From positions 1 through 26,302 of the IMG/VR virus record IMGVR_UViG_3300043803_000381: 26,302 nt of DNA; one strand, given 5' to 3'. Position numbers and translations under genes: made by a program. The DNA is from a virus. Shown here piece after piece: positions 9,017-16,051 of this stretch; position 1 is the first letter of the stretch, and the number at the start of each line of letters is the position of its first letter. The notes beneath the pieces were generated by a model that worked only from the letters and a program-made list of their open reading frames with translations, did no database searches and had not been told where the DNA came from.

Positions 9017-9900
9017 ATTCTAGTTGGTATCTTATCTTTTGAAACAAATGATGGAACTGGATATAATACGTTTTTTCTGTAATTACCGTTTTTGTTAAAA
9101 CCAAAATCATTACTTATGCTACTTCTACGCACTGCATTTACTAAATCTTGTGCTCGTCCACCTCTAAAATCTGTTCGACCTTCGACATGTGCAGCAGCAG
9201 AATTCTGTTTGATTGAATCTGTTAGAGCGTTAGCGACAGCAACCAAATATGACTTATCAAGCTGACCACCTTTTGCTGTATTGACAGCAATCAAAGCTGT
9301 ATCTATATCTTTAATCGCTTTCCATGCTGACGGATTAGCAAAGGTAGGCTCATATTGACCAGGAGATGTAATGATTCCCTTAACAGTTTTTTGTTGATAT
9401 GCGCCAGAGCCAACTCTGTTGTAAATACTTTGAGCTACGTCCGCGCAACCTTGAAAATCATTACCAAACGCTTCGCGCGAACAAATAGCAACTAAAGACC
9501 AGAATTCTTCGTCTGGTGCTCCATCAGTAAATAATTCTTCGATGGCAGATTTTGTAGCTTCTAATATACTCTTTACAGAGCCACCTACTTTTCTCAAAGA
9601 GTCAAATATACCACTACCGCTTGTTGCGCCATTAATAGTTCCTAGCACAAATGGTTGTTGTATCAAACTTCCGTCCATAAAGAAACCTAGCACCATTTGA
9701 CCTTTTTTAATAGGCTGGATTCCTCCATCTAATACAGGCGCAAGCGGTAAATCTTTGGCGCGAAGTTCTTTCGAAGAAGGATGATAACCAAACGCGCGAA
9801 CACGAACTCTTCCTAGTTGCAAAGGATCGTCAAAAGTATTCTCTACTACACCAATAAACCAGTAGAATTCATCATAAGGTGTATTTGTCAAATCTCTCAT
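9013..9900 (-). CDS. gp5-type baseplate hub OB-fold protein with SleB-like cell-wall hydrolase domain
   Basis: 295 aa. Residues 1-92 are the gp5 OB-fold (LGRVRVRAFGYHPSS, GQMVLGFFMDGSLIQQPFVL). Residues about 133-250 resemble the SleB/Hydrolase_2 family. SREAFGND holds the presumed catalytic Glu, followed by CADVAQSIYNRVGSG and TVKGIITSPGQYEP, matching the order NETRGN, VFNR, CGV, QFT in the secreted hydrolase encoded at 20787-21317. I infer a tail-associated murein hydrolase. It overlaps the gp27-like gene by ATGA upstream and the CHAP paralogue by ATGA downstream, so these hub genes look like one translationally linked set produced by duplication of the OB module. Confidence 0.82.
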   Translation of the reverse strand: MRDLTNTPYDEFYWFIGVVENTFDDPLQLGRVRVRAFGYHPSSKELRAKDLPLAPVLDGGIQPIKKGQMVLGFFMDGSLIQQPFVLGTINGATSGSGIFDSLRKVGGSVKSILEATKSAIEELFTDGAPDEEFWSLVAICSREAFGNDFQGCADVAQSIYNRVGSGAYQQKTVKGIITSPGQYEPTFANPSAWKAIKDIDTALIAVNTAKGGQLDKSYLVAVANALTDSIKQNSAAAHVEGRTDFRGGRAQDLVNAVRRSSISNDFGFNKNGNYRKNVLYPVPSFVSKDKIPTRI

Positions 9901-11264
9901 CGTGCACCATTTATCAAATCTTTTTCATATGCGTCTTTATACAAATCTACATAAGTTTGAAATATAGTACCTTTGATATTATGTTTTACAGCACCAACTA
10001 TGAAGTCGCCAGATTGTCTATTTGAATTTTCGTCTTCTGTAATACCACTCTTAGCAGGAACATTTAGATTTAAGATATCTCCTGGTTTGATGTAAGGATT
10101 ACCATAGACTTCAATTGTTATTTTGGTTTGTTCTAACAATGCTCTTTGCGCGCGAGCATAGAGATATTTTTCTTCTAAATAATCATCACGTTCCCAAGCA
10201 TTTTCGGATACGGCAATATACGAAGCTGGTGTAAAATCATATTTTAATCCTTGTGGATTCAAATCGACATTAGTAGCAAACACTGGATATTTCGTATCAA
10301 ACGCGCTGTTCTTGCCTAGCAAGAATATGTTTTTACTATCTTTTTCATATTCAAATGTTTTGGTCGGTGTTTTAACTTCTCTGTTTATTAAATCGATTAA
10401 CATTATCTCACTTCTAAGCACACCAGAAGCAATCAAATCAAAGTAGTTTGAGTGTTCATATTGAGAAAGATACAATACTCGGAAGTAATCTTTTTCAACA
10501 CTAGCATCAAGATCTGTATTGTTTCGTTCTGGATAAAACGTATATCTGAATGCTCTTTGTTTGTTGGCGTCGCTCGCAATAGATCTAGCAGTTTTTAACT
10601 TAAAACCCTGATAATCTTGATAAAAGAAGTATGTGCTATCATCAGATTGAGAAGATAACGACTGAGACAATAATCTAGATATAGCGTCGAATGGCTTTAT
10701 CTGATTGAAGATAAATCCATTTTTAATGATATTCTTGCTGCTAATCCAGTCATCCCCAGTGCCAATTTTTTCTCTATCTGGCGGATCCTTTTTAACAAAC
10801 CTAGACTCAACGATTTGCTTGATGACATCCGAAGGTGTGCCTTCTGGATAAAACTTAATCAGTGGCCACGCGTTCGTTACAGCAGGAAAAGTATACGCAA
10901 CAATATCATATACCTTTTCTTTTTGTGTTGTGGTTTGAATTGAATTTTCTATGTTTGTAATATAAAAATTCAATATAATTTTGTTTTCTATAGGATCATC
11001 TTGAAATTTGAATAGTGTTACTTCTATGACACTACCGAGAGATAAAAAGCCGTCGTCGACCAAATTTATACCATCTACCAACGATGCTTCTAAACTAATA
11101 GAATATCTAAGCAAAGATTGTTTTAATGATATAGAATTTATAAGTGTAGCGATACCAACGCCATCTTTTACTGACCTATCTTTTTTCAAAACAACAGAAT
11201 AGCTAAATTCATTTACTGTATTGCTATTTTGCACGATGAGATGTGGCTTCAAACTCGTATCCAT
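9897..11264 (-). CDS. 27: Baseplate hub protein, gp27-like
   Basis: 455 aa (T4 gp27 is about 390). It lies between gp53 and the gp5-type proteins, where the hub ring that binds the tail tube above and gp5 below is expected. The mid region (PEGTPSDVIKQIVESRF ... FDAISRLLSQSL) and the C-terminal part (NPYIKPGDILNLNVPAKSG ... SGDFIVGAVKHNI ... TYVDLYKDAY) have the shape of the late-control/gpD/gp27 family, in which a final beta domain follows a PGD motif. It starts one base after the gp53 stop. Identity rests on position plus these motifs; sequence similarity to T4 gp27 itself is low, so another hub protein of the same fold remains possible. Confidence 0.78.
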   Translation of the reverse strand: MDTSLKPHLIVQNSNTVNEFSYSVVLKKDRSVKDGVGIATLINSISLKQSLLRYSISLEASLVDGINLVDDGFLSLGSVIEVTLFKFQDDPIENKIILNFYITNIENSIQTTTQKEKVYDIVAYTFPAVTNAWPLIKFYPEGTPSDVIKQIVESRFVKKDPPDREKIGTGDDWISSKNIIKNGFIFNQIKPFDAISRLLSQSLSSQSDDSTYFFYQDYQGFKLKTARSIASDANKQRAFRYTFYPERNNTDLDASVEKDYFRVLYLSQYEHSNYFDLIASGVLRSEIMLIDLINREVKTPTKTFEYEKDSKNIFLLGKNSAFDTKYPVFATNVDLNPQGLKYDFTPASYIAVSENAWERDDYLEEKYLYARAQRALLEQTKITIEVYGNPYIKPGDILNLNVPAKSGITEDENSNRQSGDFIVGAVKHNIKGTIFQTYVDLYKDAYEKDLINGAR

Positions 11265-11265
11265 A

Positions 11266-11793
11266 TTATCCTCTTAGACTTTTCTCTAACTCTAAAGTAA
11301 TTTGTTTACTAAATGTTTTATCGATAAGTCTAATGTTTCTTTTTTGTTCATTAAGATCAAATTCTTTGTCGTAAGCATAAACAGGAACAAGCCAGCCGTC
11401 AAAATCATCACCACTAAAAACATAGTTAAATGTATCTAGAGAATATCGTTCATCAGATATGCTGTCAGCATATTCAACAACTAAAGTTTGTGCTGCAGTA
11501 ATAGAACCATATTTCTTTACAATAAATTCTTGAAATTCTTCATCGCTCAGAACCCAATCAAAGTACGGATCAATCATTTGATTAGAAATCATAACTAACC
11601 AAGCATAGTCAACAGAACCATAATAGTTATGCGCTACCATAGAAGGCTTTTCGCCATCTTTAACTTCGTAAGTGTAAAACAATGATTGCCCTAAAAGTAA
11701 TTCTTTGATGATGTTGGACTTCAACATAATGTTTCTAAGAACAGCACCATTATACTGTATCAGTGGAAAATTGCTAAAATATTGCTTTGCCAT
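11266..11793 (-). CDS. 53: Baseplate wedge protein gp53
   Basis: 175 aa (T4 gp53 is 196). Residues 3-20 (KQYFSNFPLIQYNG) and 45-85 (DGEKPSMVAHNYYGSVDYAW, then VMISNQMIDPYFDWVLSDEEF) match the gp53 family, where T4 has a YGNPQLYWVLLMCN stretch followed by DPYYGWI. T4 gp53 binds the iris-like wedge ring and links wedges to the hub. The C-terminus (KRNIRLIDKTF) also follows the family ending (RQIKIIAKS in T4). The spacing to gp48 upstream is 13 bp, with an A-rich leader rather than a clear ribosome site. Confidence 0.9.
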   Translation of the reverse strand: MAKQYFSNFPLIQYNGAVLRNIMLKSNIIKELLLGQSLFYTYEVKDGEKPSMVAHNYYGSVDYAWLVMISNQMIDPYFDWVLSDEEFQEFIVKKYGSITAAQTLVVEYADSISDERYSLDTFNYVFSGDDFDGWLVPVYAYDKEFDLNEQKRNIRLIDKTFSKQITLELEKSLRG

Positions 11794-11806
11794 TTCTTTT
11801 TTTACC

Positions 11807-13132
11807 TTATACGAATGGTAGAGGTTTTAATTTCTTTCCAGTTCTATCCGTGTAGTTAATTTTAGCTTGTAGGGATTGAACTTCTGTTGCTATTAAATTC
11901 ATGTCTACTTTAACTTGAGTTATTTGAGCTTTAATGTTGGCGACTCTATTCGGATCGTTTACACCAGGACCACTTAAAATAGTGCGTTCTTCCTCTTTGA
12001 GTGCTTCTAATTGATTAAATTTGAATTTCCAATCATTTACTAATTGATTAATCTCAGCTTCGGTTTCTGCTCTAGATTGAGAAACAGGTGTTTCTACAGT
12101 TTTATCTGACTGAGATGCATCTTGGCTAAACATATCAAGTTTATTTGGTTTCATAGCAATCCCACCAGAATTAAGAATGACATTTTTGTTTAGCGGGAAT
12201 ATTTCTTTAAACGAAAGAGAAAGCGAAACTGCCTGCGGTGCATCTTCTGTTGTAAACACATTAAAACCATTTGGCGCATAGTTTACTTCAATGTTAGTTA
12301 GCGCGCATCTAGAGAAAGAGTAAAGATAATTGGTTCCTAGAAATGCCAACTCAAATTCATGCGGTGTCTTCAACAATAATCCATCGGGTTCTGGTAAAGC
12401 AAAATATCTTAATAGATTTATGATTTCGCGTAGATTATCAGATTCTTCTTTATTTTTAGGTTGTAGCATTGGCCAATCTAATCTAAAATTTCTTGGTTCC
12501 ACGTTTTCAAAGATATTTGCAGAAAATGGATTTGCGATATTTCCCAAGGCAAGAGTACTAATTCCTCTTACCGAATCTATATTTTGTAGTAGAGTTCTAG
12601 CAAGATAATCTCCTGCACGAGCTGCCGCCAACGCGCCATCGGTACCAAATGAATCTTGCACTTCCAATCCGAGACTATATCCTGCTCCAGCAATACCAAG
12701 TTTATCTAGAGAATATTCAATATTTAATGATTCTGTTGGTATCTGCGCTGGTAACGGAAGAGAAATATACGTATCTGTTTTTACTTCTTGGGAAGTGAGA
12801 AGTTTTGGTCTAAAGGTATCTAAAAAAACATTTGCAGTTTTTTGTGCTTCTTGTTTTGCTGTATCTTTAAGAGTTTGATCTTTCTGTAATTCTTCGGTCG
12901 TTTTTGCGGCGGCTTCTGCATTGTATTTAAGTATCTTACTAATTTCGTTACCAGCTTTTGTATAGCTTGTTTTTACAGGTTTAATAAGAAAACTGTAATG
13001 ATTGCTGCCTTGGTCAGTCAAGAATTGTATCGATTTAGCGACTTGTGTTTCGTTTCTCGCTCTGTCGATATCCTGCGTCGCAACATTTTTGCCACGCGCG
13101 CCACCTCTTGATCTTGGTCCTGTACTAGTCAT
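11807..13132 (-). CDS. 48: Baseplate tail-tube cap protein gp48, with C-terminal coiled-coil extension
   Basis: The chosen start at 13132 gives 441 aa (MTSTGPRSRGGARG...). An AAGG site lies 8 nt upstream, and the box CTAAATAA lies 26 nt upstream. A start at 13180 would run through the promoter region and has no ribosome site. The middle (FENVEPRNFRLDWPMLQPK, LREIINLLRYFALPEP, RCALTNIEVNYAPNG, SLSLSFKEI) is the conserved gp48/gp54-type tube-cap region of marine T4-like phages. Residues about 340-425 are charged and helical with heptad-like spacing, longer than in T4 gp48 (364 aa in total). It should cap the baseplate where the gp54-type protein (14207-15154) starts the tube. Confidence 0.82.
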   Translation of the reverse strand: MTSTGPRSRGGARGKNVATQDIDRARNETQVAKSIQFLTDQGSNHYSFLIKPVKTSYTKAGNEISKILKYNAEAAAKTTEELQKDQTLKDTAKQEAQKTANVFLDTFRPKLLTSQEVKTDTYISLPLPAQIPTESLNIEYSLDKLGIAGAGYSLGLEVQDSFGTDGALAAARAGDYLARTLLQNIDSVRGISTLALGNIANPFSANIFENVEPRNFRLDWPMLQPKNKEESDNLREIINLLRYFALPEPDGLLLKTPHEFELAFLGTNYLYSFSRCALTNIEVNYAPNGFNVFTTEDAPQAVSLSLSFKEIFPLNKNVILNSGGIAMKPNKLDMFSQDASQSDKTVETPVSQSRAETEAEINQLVNDWKFKFNQLEALKEEERTILSGPGVNDPNRVANIKAQITQVKVDMNLIATEVQSLQAKINYTDRTGKKLKPLPFV

Positions 13133-13139
13133 ATAAATA
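13132..13139 (+). promoter_or_regulatory. T4-type late promoter (TATAAATA) for gp4 operon
   Basis: A perfect TATAAATA followed by C, 34 nt before the gp4 ATG and in the right orientation. It overlaps the start codon of the divergent gp48 gene. The expected transcript start is near 13145. gp4 through the tape measure would be one transcript, since no terminator is seen before 17726. Confidence 0.75.
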
Positions 13140-13157
13140 CCTTGTTGATTATACTCT

Positions 13158-13165
13158 TTATTTAG
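13158..13165 (-). promoter_or_regulatory. Variant late promoter (CTAAATAA) for gp48/baseplate block
   Basis: CTAAATAA on the minus strand lies 26 nt before the gp48 ATG, a normal late-promoter distance. It points toward the opposite-strand TATAAATA box only 18 bp away. It is a variant rather than the perfect octamer, so it competes with the box at 13239-13246 as the true start. Confidence 0.45.
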
Positions 13166-13173
13166 GCGATAAA

Positions 13174-13608
13174 ATGGCATGGAAGGGAAAATACAAGGTC
13201 AAGAACCCAGCTAAATATAAGGGTGACCCGACCAAAGTTATTTATAGGTCAAGTTTAGAACTAAAGTTTATGAACTTTCTTGACACTCATTCTGATGTAA
13301 TTGAGTGGAACTCGGAGGAAGTTGTAGTTCCTTATCGCTGCGTAACAGACAACAAGATGCATCGATATTTCGTAGACTTTTGGTTTAGAAAGAAAACGCC
13401 AGATGGCAAAATAGAAAGCATACTTGTTGAGATTAAACCACTAGCTCAGACGCGCGAACCTAAGAAACAGCAGCGAAGAACTAGACGATATATCAACGAA
13501 GTTATGACTTGGGGTAAGAATCAGTCGAAGTGGAAAGCTGCGGAAGAGTATTGTAAAGATCGCGGTTGGAAGTTTCAAATTATTACAGAGAAGGAATTAA
13601 ACGGCTAA
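13174..13608 (+). CDS. 4: Head completion protein gp4 (nuclease-fold)
   Basis: 144 aa (T4 gp4 is 150). The alignment with T4 gp4 is clear along the length: MAWKGKYKVKNPAKYKGDP corresponds to the T4 MAYSGKW-type start, then YRSSLELKFMNFLD, HRYFVDFWF, ILVEIKPLAQT and SKWKAAEEYCKDRGWKFQII. The FVDFW and EIKP segments are the D and ExK of a PD-(D/E)XK nuclease-like core. T4 gp4 (50/4) acts after DNA packaging to complete the head before tail joining. It is the first gene of the rightward block, behind a perfect late box; its stop overlaps the next start (TAATG). Confidence 0.93.
   Translation: MAWKGKYKVKNPAKYKGDPTKVIYRSSLELKFMNFLDTHSDVIEWNSEEVVVPYRCVTDNKMHRYFVDFWFRKKTPDGKIESILVEIKPLAQTREPKKQQRRTRRYINEVMTWGKNQSKWKAAEEYCKDRGWKFQIITEKELNG
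13239..13246 (-). promoter_or_regulatory. TATAAATA box pointing left, inside gp4
   Basis: A perfect TATAAATA (then A, C) on the minus strand, 107 nt upstream of the gp48 start and within the gp4 coding sequence (codons for VIYRS). It could be a second late promoter for the baseplate block or a chance hit in an AT-rich gene. Confidence 0.4.
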
Positions 13609-14207
13609 TGTCAGCATATATTTACACAAGGTTGGTTAAAGACGCTACGAAAGCTGGCGTTGATATTTCGCAACACACTACAAAAGCTGTTACATGGTTA
13701 AGATCAAAATATGCCGAGATTGGTAAAAATACAGTCGTTCCTTCTAAGTTTATTAATGAATCAGAAAACAAAAGAAAACGTGTAAAGATGGGCAGAATGT
13801 ATATGTTCTTGTATGACCCAAAAGGAAAGAAAGAACTTCCATACTACGACCGCTTTCCGCTAATCTTTCCTGTTCAGTTTGCCCAAGATGGATTTTATGG
13901 TCTAAACTTACATTATCTTCCACCGATCCTAAGAGCTAGATTATTGGACGCTCTATACGAGTTGAGAGTCAATACTGAAAAGAAAGACGAAACAACTCGT
14001 CTTCGTTTGACATACAGACTATTATCGGGAGCAGGTCGTTACAAATTATTTGCTCCTTGTTTTAAGCATTACCTTTACGAACACACTCGTTCTTCGTTCA
14101 TCTATGTTCCACCAGAACAATGGGATATGACAGTGTTTCTACCAACAGAACAATTCAAGAAAGCTACCAAAGAGAAAGTTTGGAAAGATAGCAGGAGCAA
14201 AGTATAA
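13608..14207 (+). CDS. Conserved virion protein, gp2-like (DNA end protector) candidate
   Basis: The start at 13608 (TAATG with gp4, AAGGAA upstream) gives 199 aa. The core GRMYMFLYDPKGKKELPYYD, then FPLIFPVQ and GFYGLNLHYLPPILRARLLD, followed by SSFIYVPPEQWD, is strongly conserved in marine T4-like phages. There it is often annotated as a structural protein or DNA end protector. T4 gp2, next to gp4 in the head-completion set, protects packaged DNA ends from RecBCD. The neighbourhood fits, but I cannot align it convincingly with T4 gp2, so the function is tentative and no symbol is given. Confidence 0.7.
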   Translation: MSAYIYTRLVKDATKAGVDISQHTTKAVTWLRSKYAEIGKNTVVPSKFINESENKRKRVKMGRMYMFLYDPKGKKELPYYDRFPLIFPVQFAQDGFYGLNLHYLPPILRARLLDALYELRVNTEKKDETTRLRLTYRLLSGAGRYKLFAPCFKHYLYEHTRSSFIYVPPEQWDMTVFLPTEQFKKATKEKVWKDSRSKV

Positions 14208-15154
14208 TGGCAGAAGAACTTAATCGCTTTAGCGTAGATACTTTCGTAAGTAAATTCTTACAAGTTGGTTTAATTCAGGGTTCTAATTTTTATGTGAAGT
14301 TTACTCCACCAGTCGATGGATTTAGCGATGTAGCTATGTTATGCTCTGCTACAAATCTTCCTGGGAGAAGAATTGCTACATCTGAACAAAGACCTTATGG
14401 TTATGGCCAAGTAATAAAAATGCCATATGATGTATTATATGACGAAATCGAATTAACTTTTTATATTGATGCCAGAAACGCTGCAGCGTTACAACTGTTT
14501 GATAAGTGGCTTTCCAAAGTTATAAACACTGGTAAGGAATTTCCTAATAATAAACACAGAGTCGCATATAAAGACGACTATACTTGCAAAGATTTAAAGA
14601 TATATGTAATGAATCAAATGGTCGGCACAGAAAATGCTGCTGATGCTGATTCTTCAAATGAAAGTAATTCTATGGCGGTAATCGAATGCGAGCTAGTAGA
14701 AGCATATCCTATACAGATGGGGTTTCCAGTTTCATTAGATTGGGGTAATGGCGACGAGTTTTTGAGAATTAATGTTTCGTTTGCGTACAGAACAACAGAA
14801 TATAGATTTGGTCAGTTGAGCCTAGAAGCTGTTGATGGTAAATACTATAACACTCGCTCTCCTTATGATACGCCAACCAGAGTCGACCAGGATGCTAAGG
14901 ATATTTCTGATTTCCTAAACAGCACCGCAAACTTTATTGGTACCATTGCTGATACAGCACAGAAGATTAATGAGTTTAAGACTAATTTAACTATTCTCAA
15001 GAGAGCAGATGGTATTCTCAATACCACAAACTCGTTGCTACCATTCCTTGGCAACAACAGAACCGCAATCGACACTATAAATAATGTTAATAAGATTATC
15101 TCTGGAACAAGATTTATCAAACAGAACCTGAATAATATTAGAAAATTCCCTTAA
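14207..15154 (+). CDS. 54: Baseplate tail-tube initiator gp54 (tube-fold protein)
   Basis: 315 aa, almost exactly the T4 gp54 length (320). Residues about 20-210 are a tail-tube (gp19-type) domain: GSNFYVKFTPPVDG, SATNLPGRRIATSEQRPYGYG, then DEIELTFYIDARNAAALQLFDKW, and near its end a VSFAYRTTEY strand. The C-terminal 100 residues are helical and Asn-rich, unlike the simple tube protein gp19 (about 163 aa), which is why I prefer gp54. T4 gp54 sits on gp48 and starts tube polymerisation. Both neighbours are joined by TAATG-type coupling or short gaps. Confidence 0.75.
   Translation: MAEELNRFSVDTFVSKFLQVGLIQGSNFYVKFTPPVDGFSDVAMLCSATNLPGRRIATSEQRPYGYGQVIKMPYDVLYDEIELTFYIDARNAAALQLFDKWLSKVINTGKEFPNNKHRVAYKDDYTCKDLKIYVMNQMVGTENAADADSSNESNSMAVIECELVEAYPIQMGFPVSLDWGNGDEFLRINVSFAYRTTEYRFGQLSLEAVDGKYYNTRSPYDTPTRVDQDAKDISDFLNSTANFIGTIADTAQKINEFKTNLTILKRADGILNTTNSLLPFLGNNRTAIDTINNVNKIISGTRFIKQNLNNIRKFP
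15076..15083 (+). promoter_or_regulatory. TATAAATA inside gp54, possibly a secondary late promoter for gp26
   Basis: A perfect TATAAATA lies 100 nt before the gp26 start, within codons for a TINNVNK segment of gp54. It could give extra late transcripts of gp26 to the tape measure. Asn/Ile-rich coding sequence makes the match likely by chance, hence the low confidence. Confidence 0.25.
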
Positions 15155-15182
15155 TTACTGATTGACTGATTGGAGAAATACA

Positions 15183-15878
15183 ATGGCTTTACCCAAAATT
15201 AAACAACCTATCTTTGAACTAGAGATTCCATCGTCGGGTCAAAAGATTCGTTATAGACCATTTACCGTAGCTGAAGAAAAGATTCTTCTTATCACAAAAG
15301 AAAGTGATGATATAAAAGATACGATAAATGCATACAAAGCAATCGTAAATAACTGTTGCTTGGATAAAATTGATGTTGACAAATTATGTTCATTCGACTT
15401 AGAATATTTCTTTCTGAACATTAGATCTAAATCTGTTTCTAATATTGTTGCAGCAAGAGTAAAAGACGAAGACGATGGACAGATATATGAAGTAGAAGTT
15501 GATCTTGATAAATTAATGGTATCAAAAATGAAACCAGAAAGATTAATCAAATTAACTGATGATATTTCGGTCTTCATGAACTATCCTACTTTTGATGTTA
15601 TTGCAAAGATAGGAAAGGTAGACGAAACCACTCAAATGCTGAGAACCATGATTGCTTGCATTGAACAAATCTATCAAGGTGAAGAAGTATTTGAAACATC
15701 AGAATATTCGCAAAAAGATATGGAAGAATTCGTTCTTTCTATGGGTGTTAAGGAACTTCAAAAGATTAAAGAGTTTTTCGACGCTATGCCAAAAGTATAT
15801 GCAGAAGTAAAGTATAAAACAAAAGATGGCGTCGAGAAAATGATTACGCTAGAGGGTATTCAAAGTTTTTTCGATTAA
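15183..15878 (+). CDS. 26: Baseplate hub/tail assembly protein gp26 (T4_baseplate family)
   Basis: The start at 15183 has GGAG 9 nt upstream; 231 aa (T4 gp26 is 208). The N-terminus (MALPKIKQPIFELEIPSSGQ, then KIRYRPFTVAEEKILLITKES) and LEYFFLNIRSKSV are typical of the gp26 family (Pfam T4_baseplate, from memory). It lies between the tube-initiator gene and the tape measure, the classical place of tail assembly chaperones (lambda G). The last codons are AGT TTT TTC GAT TAA; T-TTT-TTC is a perfect -1 slippery heptamer followed by a hairpin, so a fraction may continue into the next ORF as a 289-aa G-T-like fusion. An upstream in-frame ATG at 15162 has no ribosome site and is not used. Confidence 0.87.
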   Translation: MALPKIKQPIFELEIPSSGQKIRYRPFTVAEEKILLITKESDDIKDTINAYKAIVNNCCLDKIDVDKLCSFDLEYFFLNIRSKSVSNIVAARVKDEDDGQIYEVEVDLDKLMVSKMKPERLIKLTDDISVFMNYPTFDVIAKIGKVDETTQMLRTMIACIEQIYQGEEVFETSEYSQKDMEEFVLSMGVKELQKIKEFFDAMPKVYAEVKYKTKDGVEKMITLEGIQSFFD

Positions 15879-15900
15879 TGGTAGGGTATATGTCCCTACC
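15866..15900 (+). promoter_or_regulatory. Predicted -1 programmed ribosomal frameshift signal
   Basis: The slippery heptamer T TTT TTC (15866-15872) is in the zero frame of gp26 as X-XXY-YYZ. A 7-nt spacer follows (15873-15879, containing the gp26 stop TAA). Then comes a perfect 7-bp hairpin, GGTAGGG (15880-15886) with CCCTACC (15894-15900) around a 7-nt loop. Slipping back one base gives frame CGA TTA ATG GTA, which runs open through 16051. Heptamer, spacing and stem are all canonical. Confidence 0.75.
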
Positions 15901-16051
15901 GCATTATTACGAACTTAACTTTGCATTGATGCAGCATCACAAGTATTCTCTTGAAGATATCAATGAGTGGCTACCATTCGAGCGAGATATCTACGTTAAT
16001 ATGTTACTGAAACATTTAGAAAAAGAAAAAGAACAATCAAAGAGAAAATAA
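15878..16051 (+). CDS. Small tail assembly chaperone ORF (lambda T-like part / gp51 position)
   Basis: 57 aa from the ATG at 15878 (TAATG with gp26), or 53 aa from the ATG at 15890. The same frame is also reached by a -1 shift from gp26. The sequence (SLPHYYELNFALMQHHKYSL, then EDINEWLPFERDIYVNMLL and a Lys/Glu-rich end) has the WxPFERxIYVxML pattern I associate with the C-terminal, T-like part of phage tail chaperones. In T4, gene 51 (a hub assembly factor) belongs to the same pathway, but is much longer (249 aa). The ATG at 15890 and the GGTAGGG before it lie in the hairpin, which should hinder independent initiation. It abuts the tape measure (TAA then ATG). Confidence 0.75.
   Translation: MVGYMSLPHYYELNFALMQHHKYSLEDINEWLPFERDIYVNMLLKHLEKEKEQSKRK

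Noticed and set aside
13133-13180. Upstream start for gp48 at 13180
   Set aside because: It would place both promoter boxes and the AAGG site inside the coding sequence; 13132 has a good ribosome site.
13566-13608. Upstream start for the gp2-like gene
   Set aside because: It would overlap gp4 by 43 bases without a ribosome site. The TAATG start at 13608 matches the coupling used by its neighbours.
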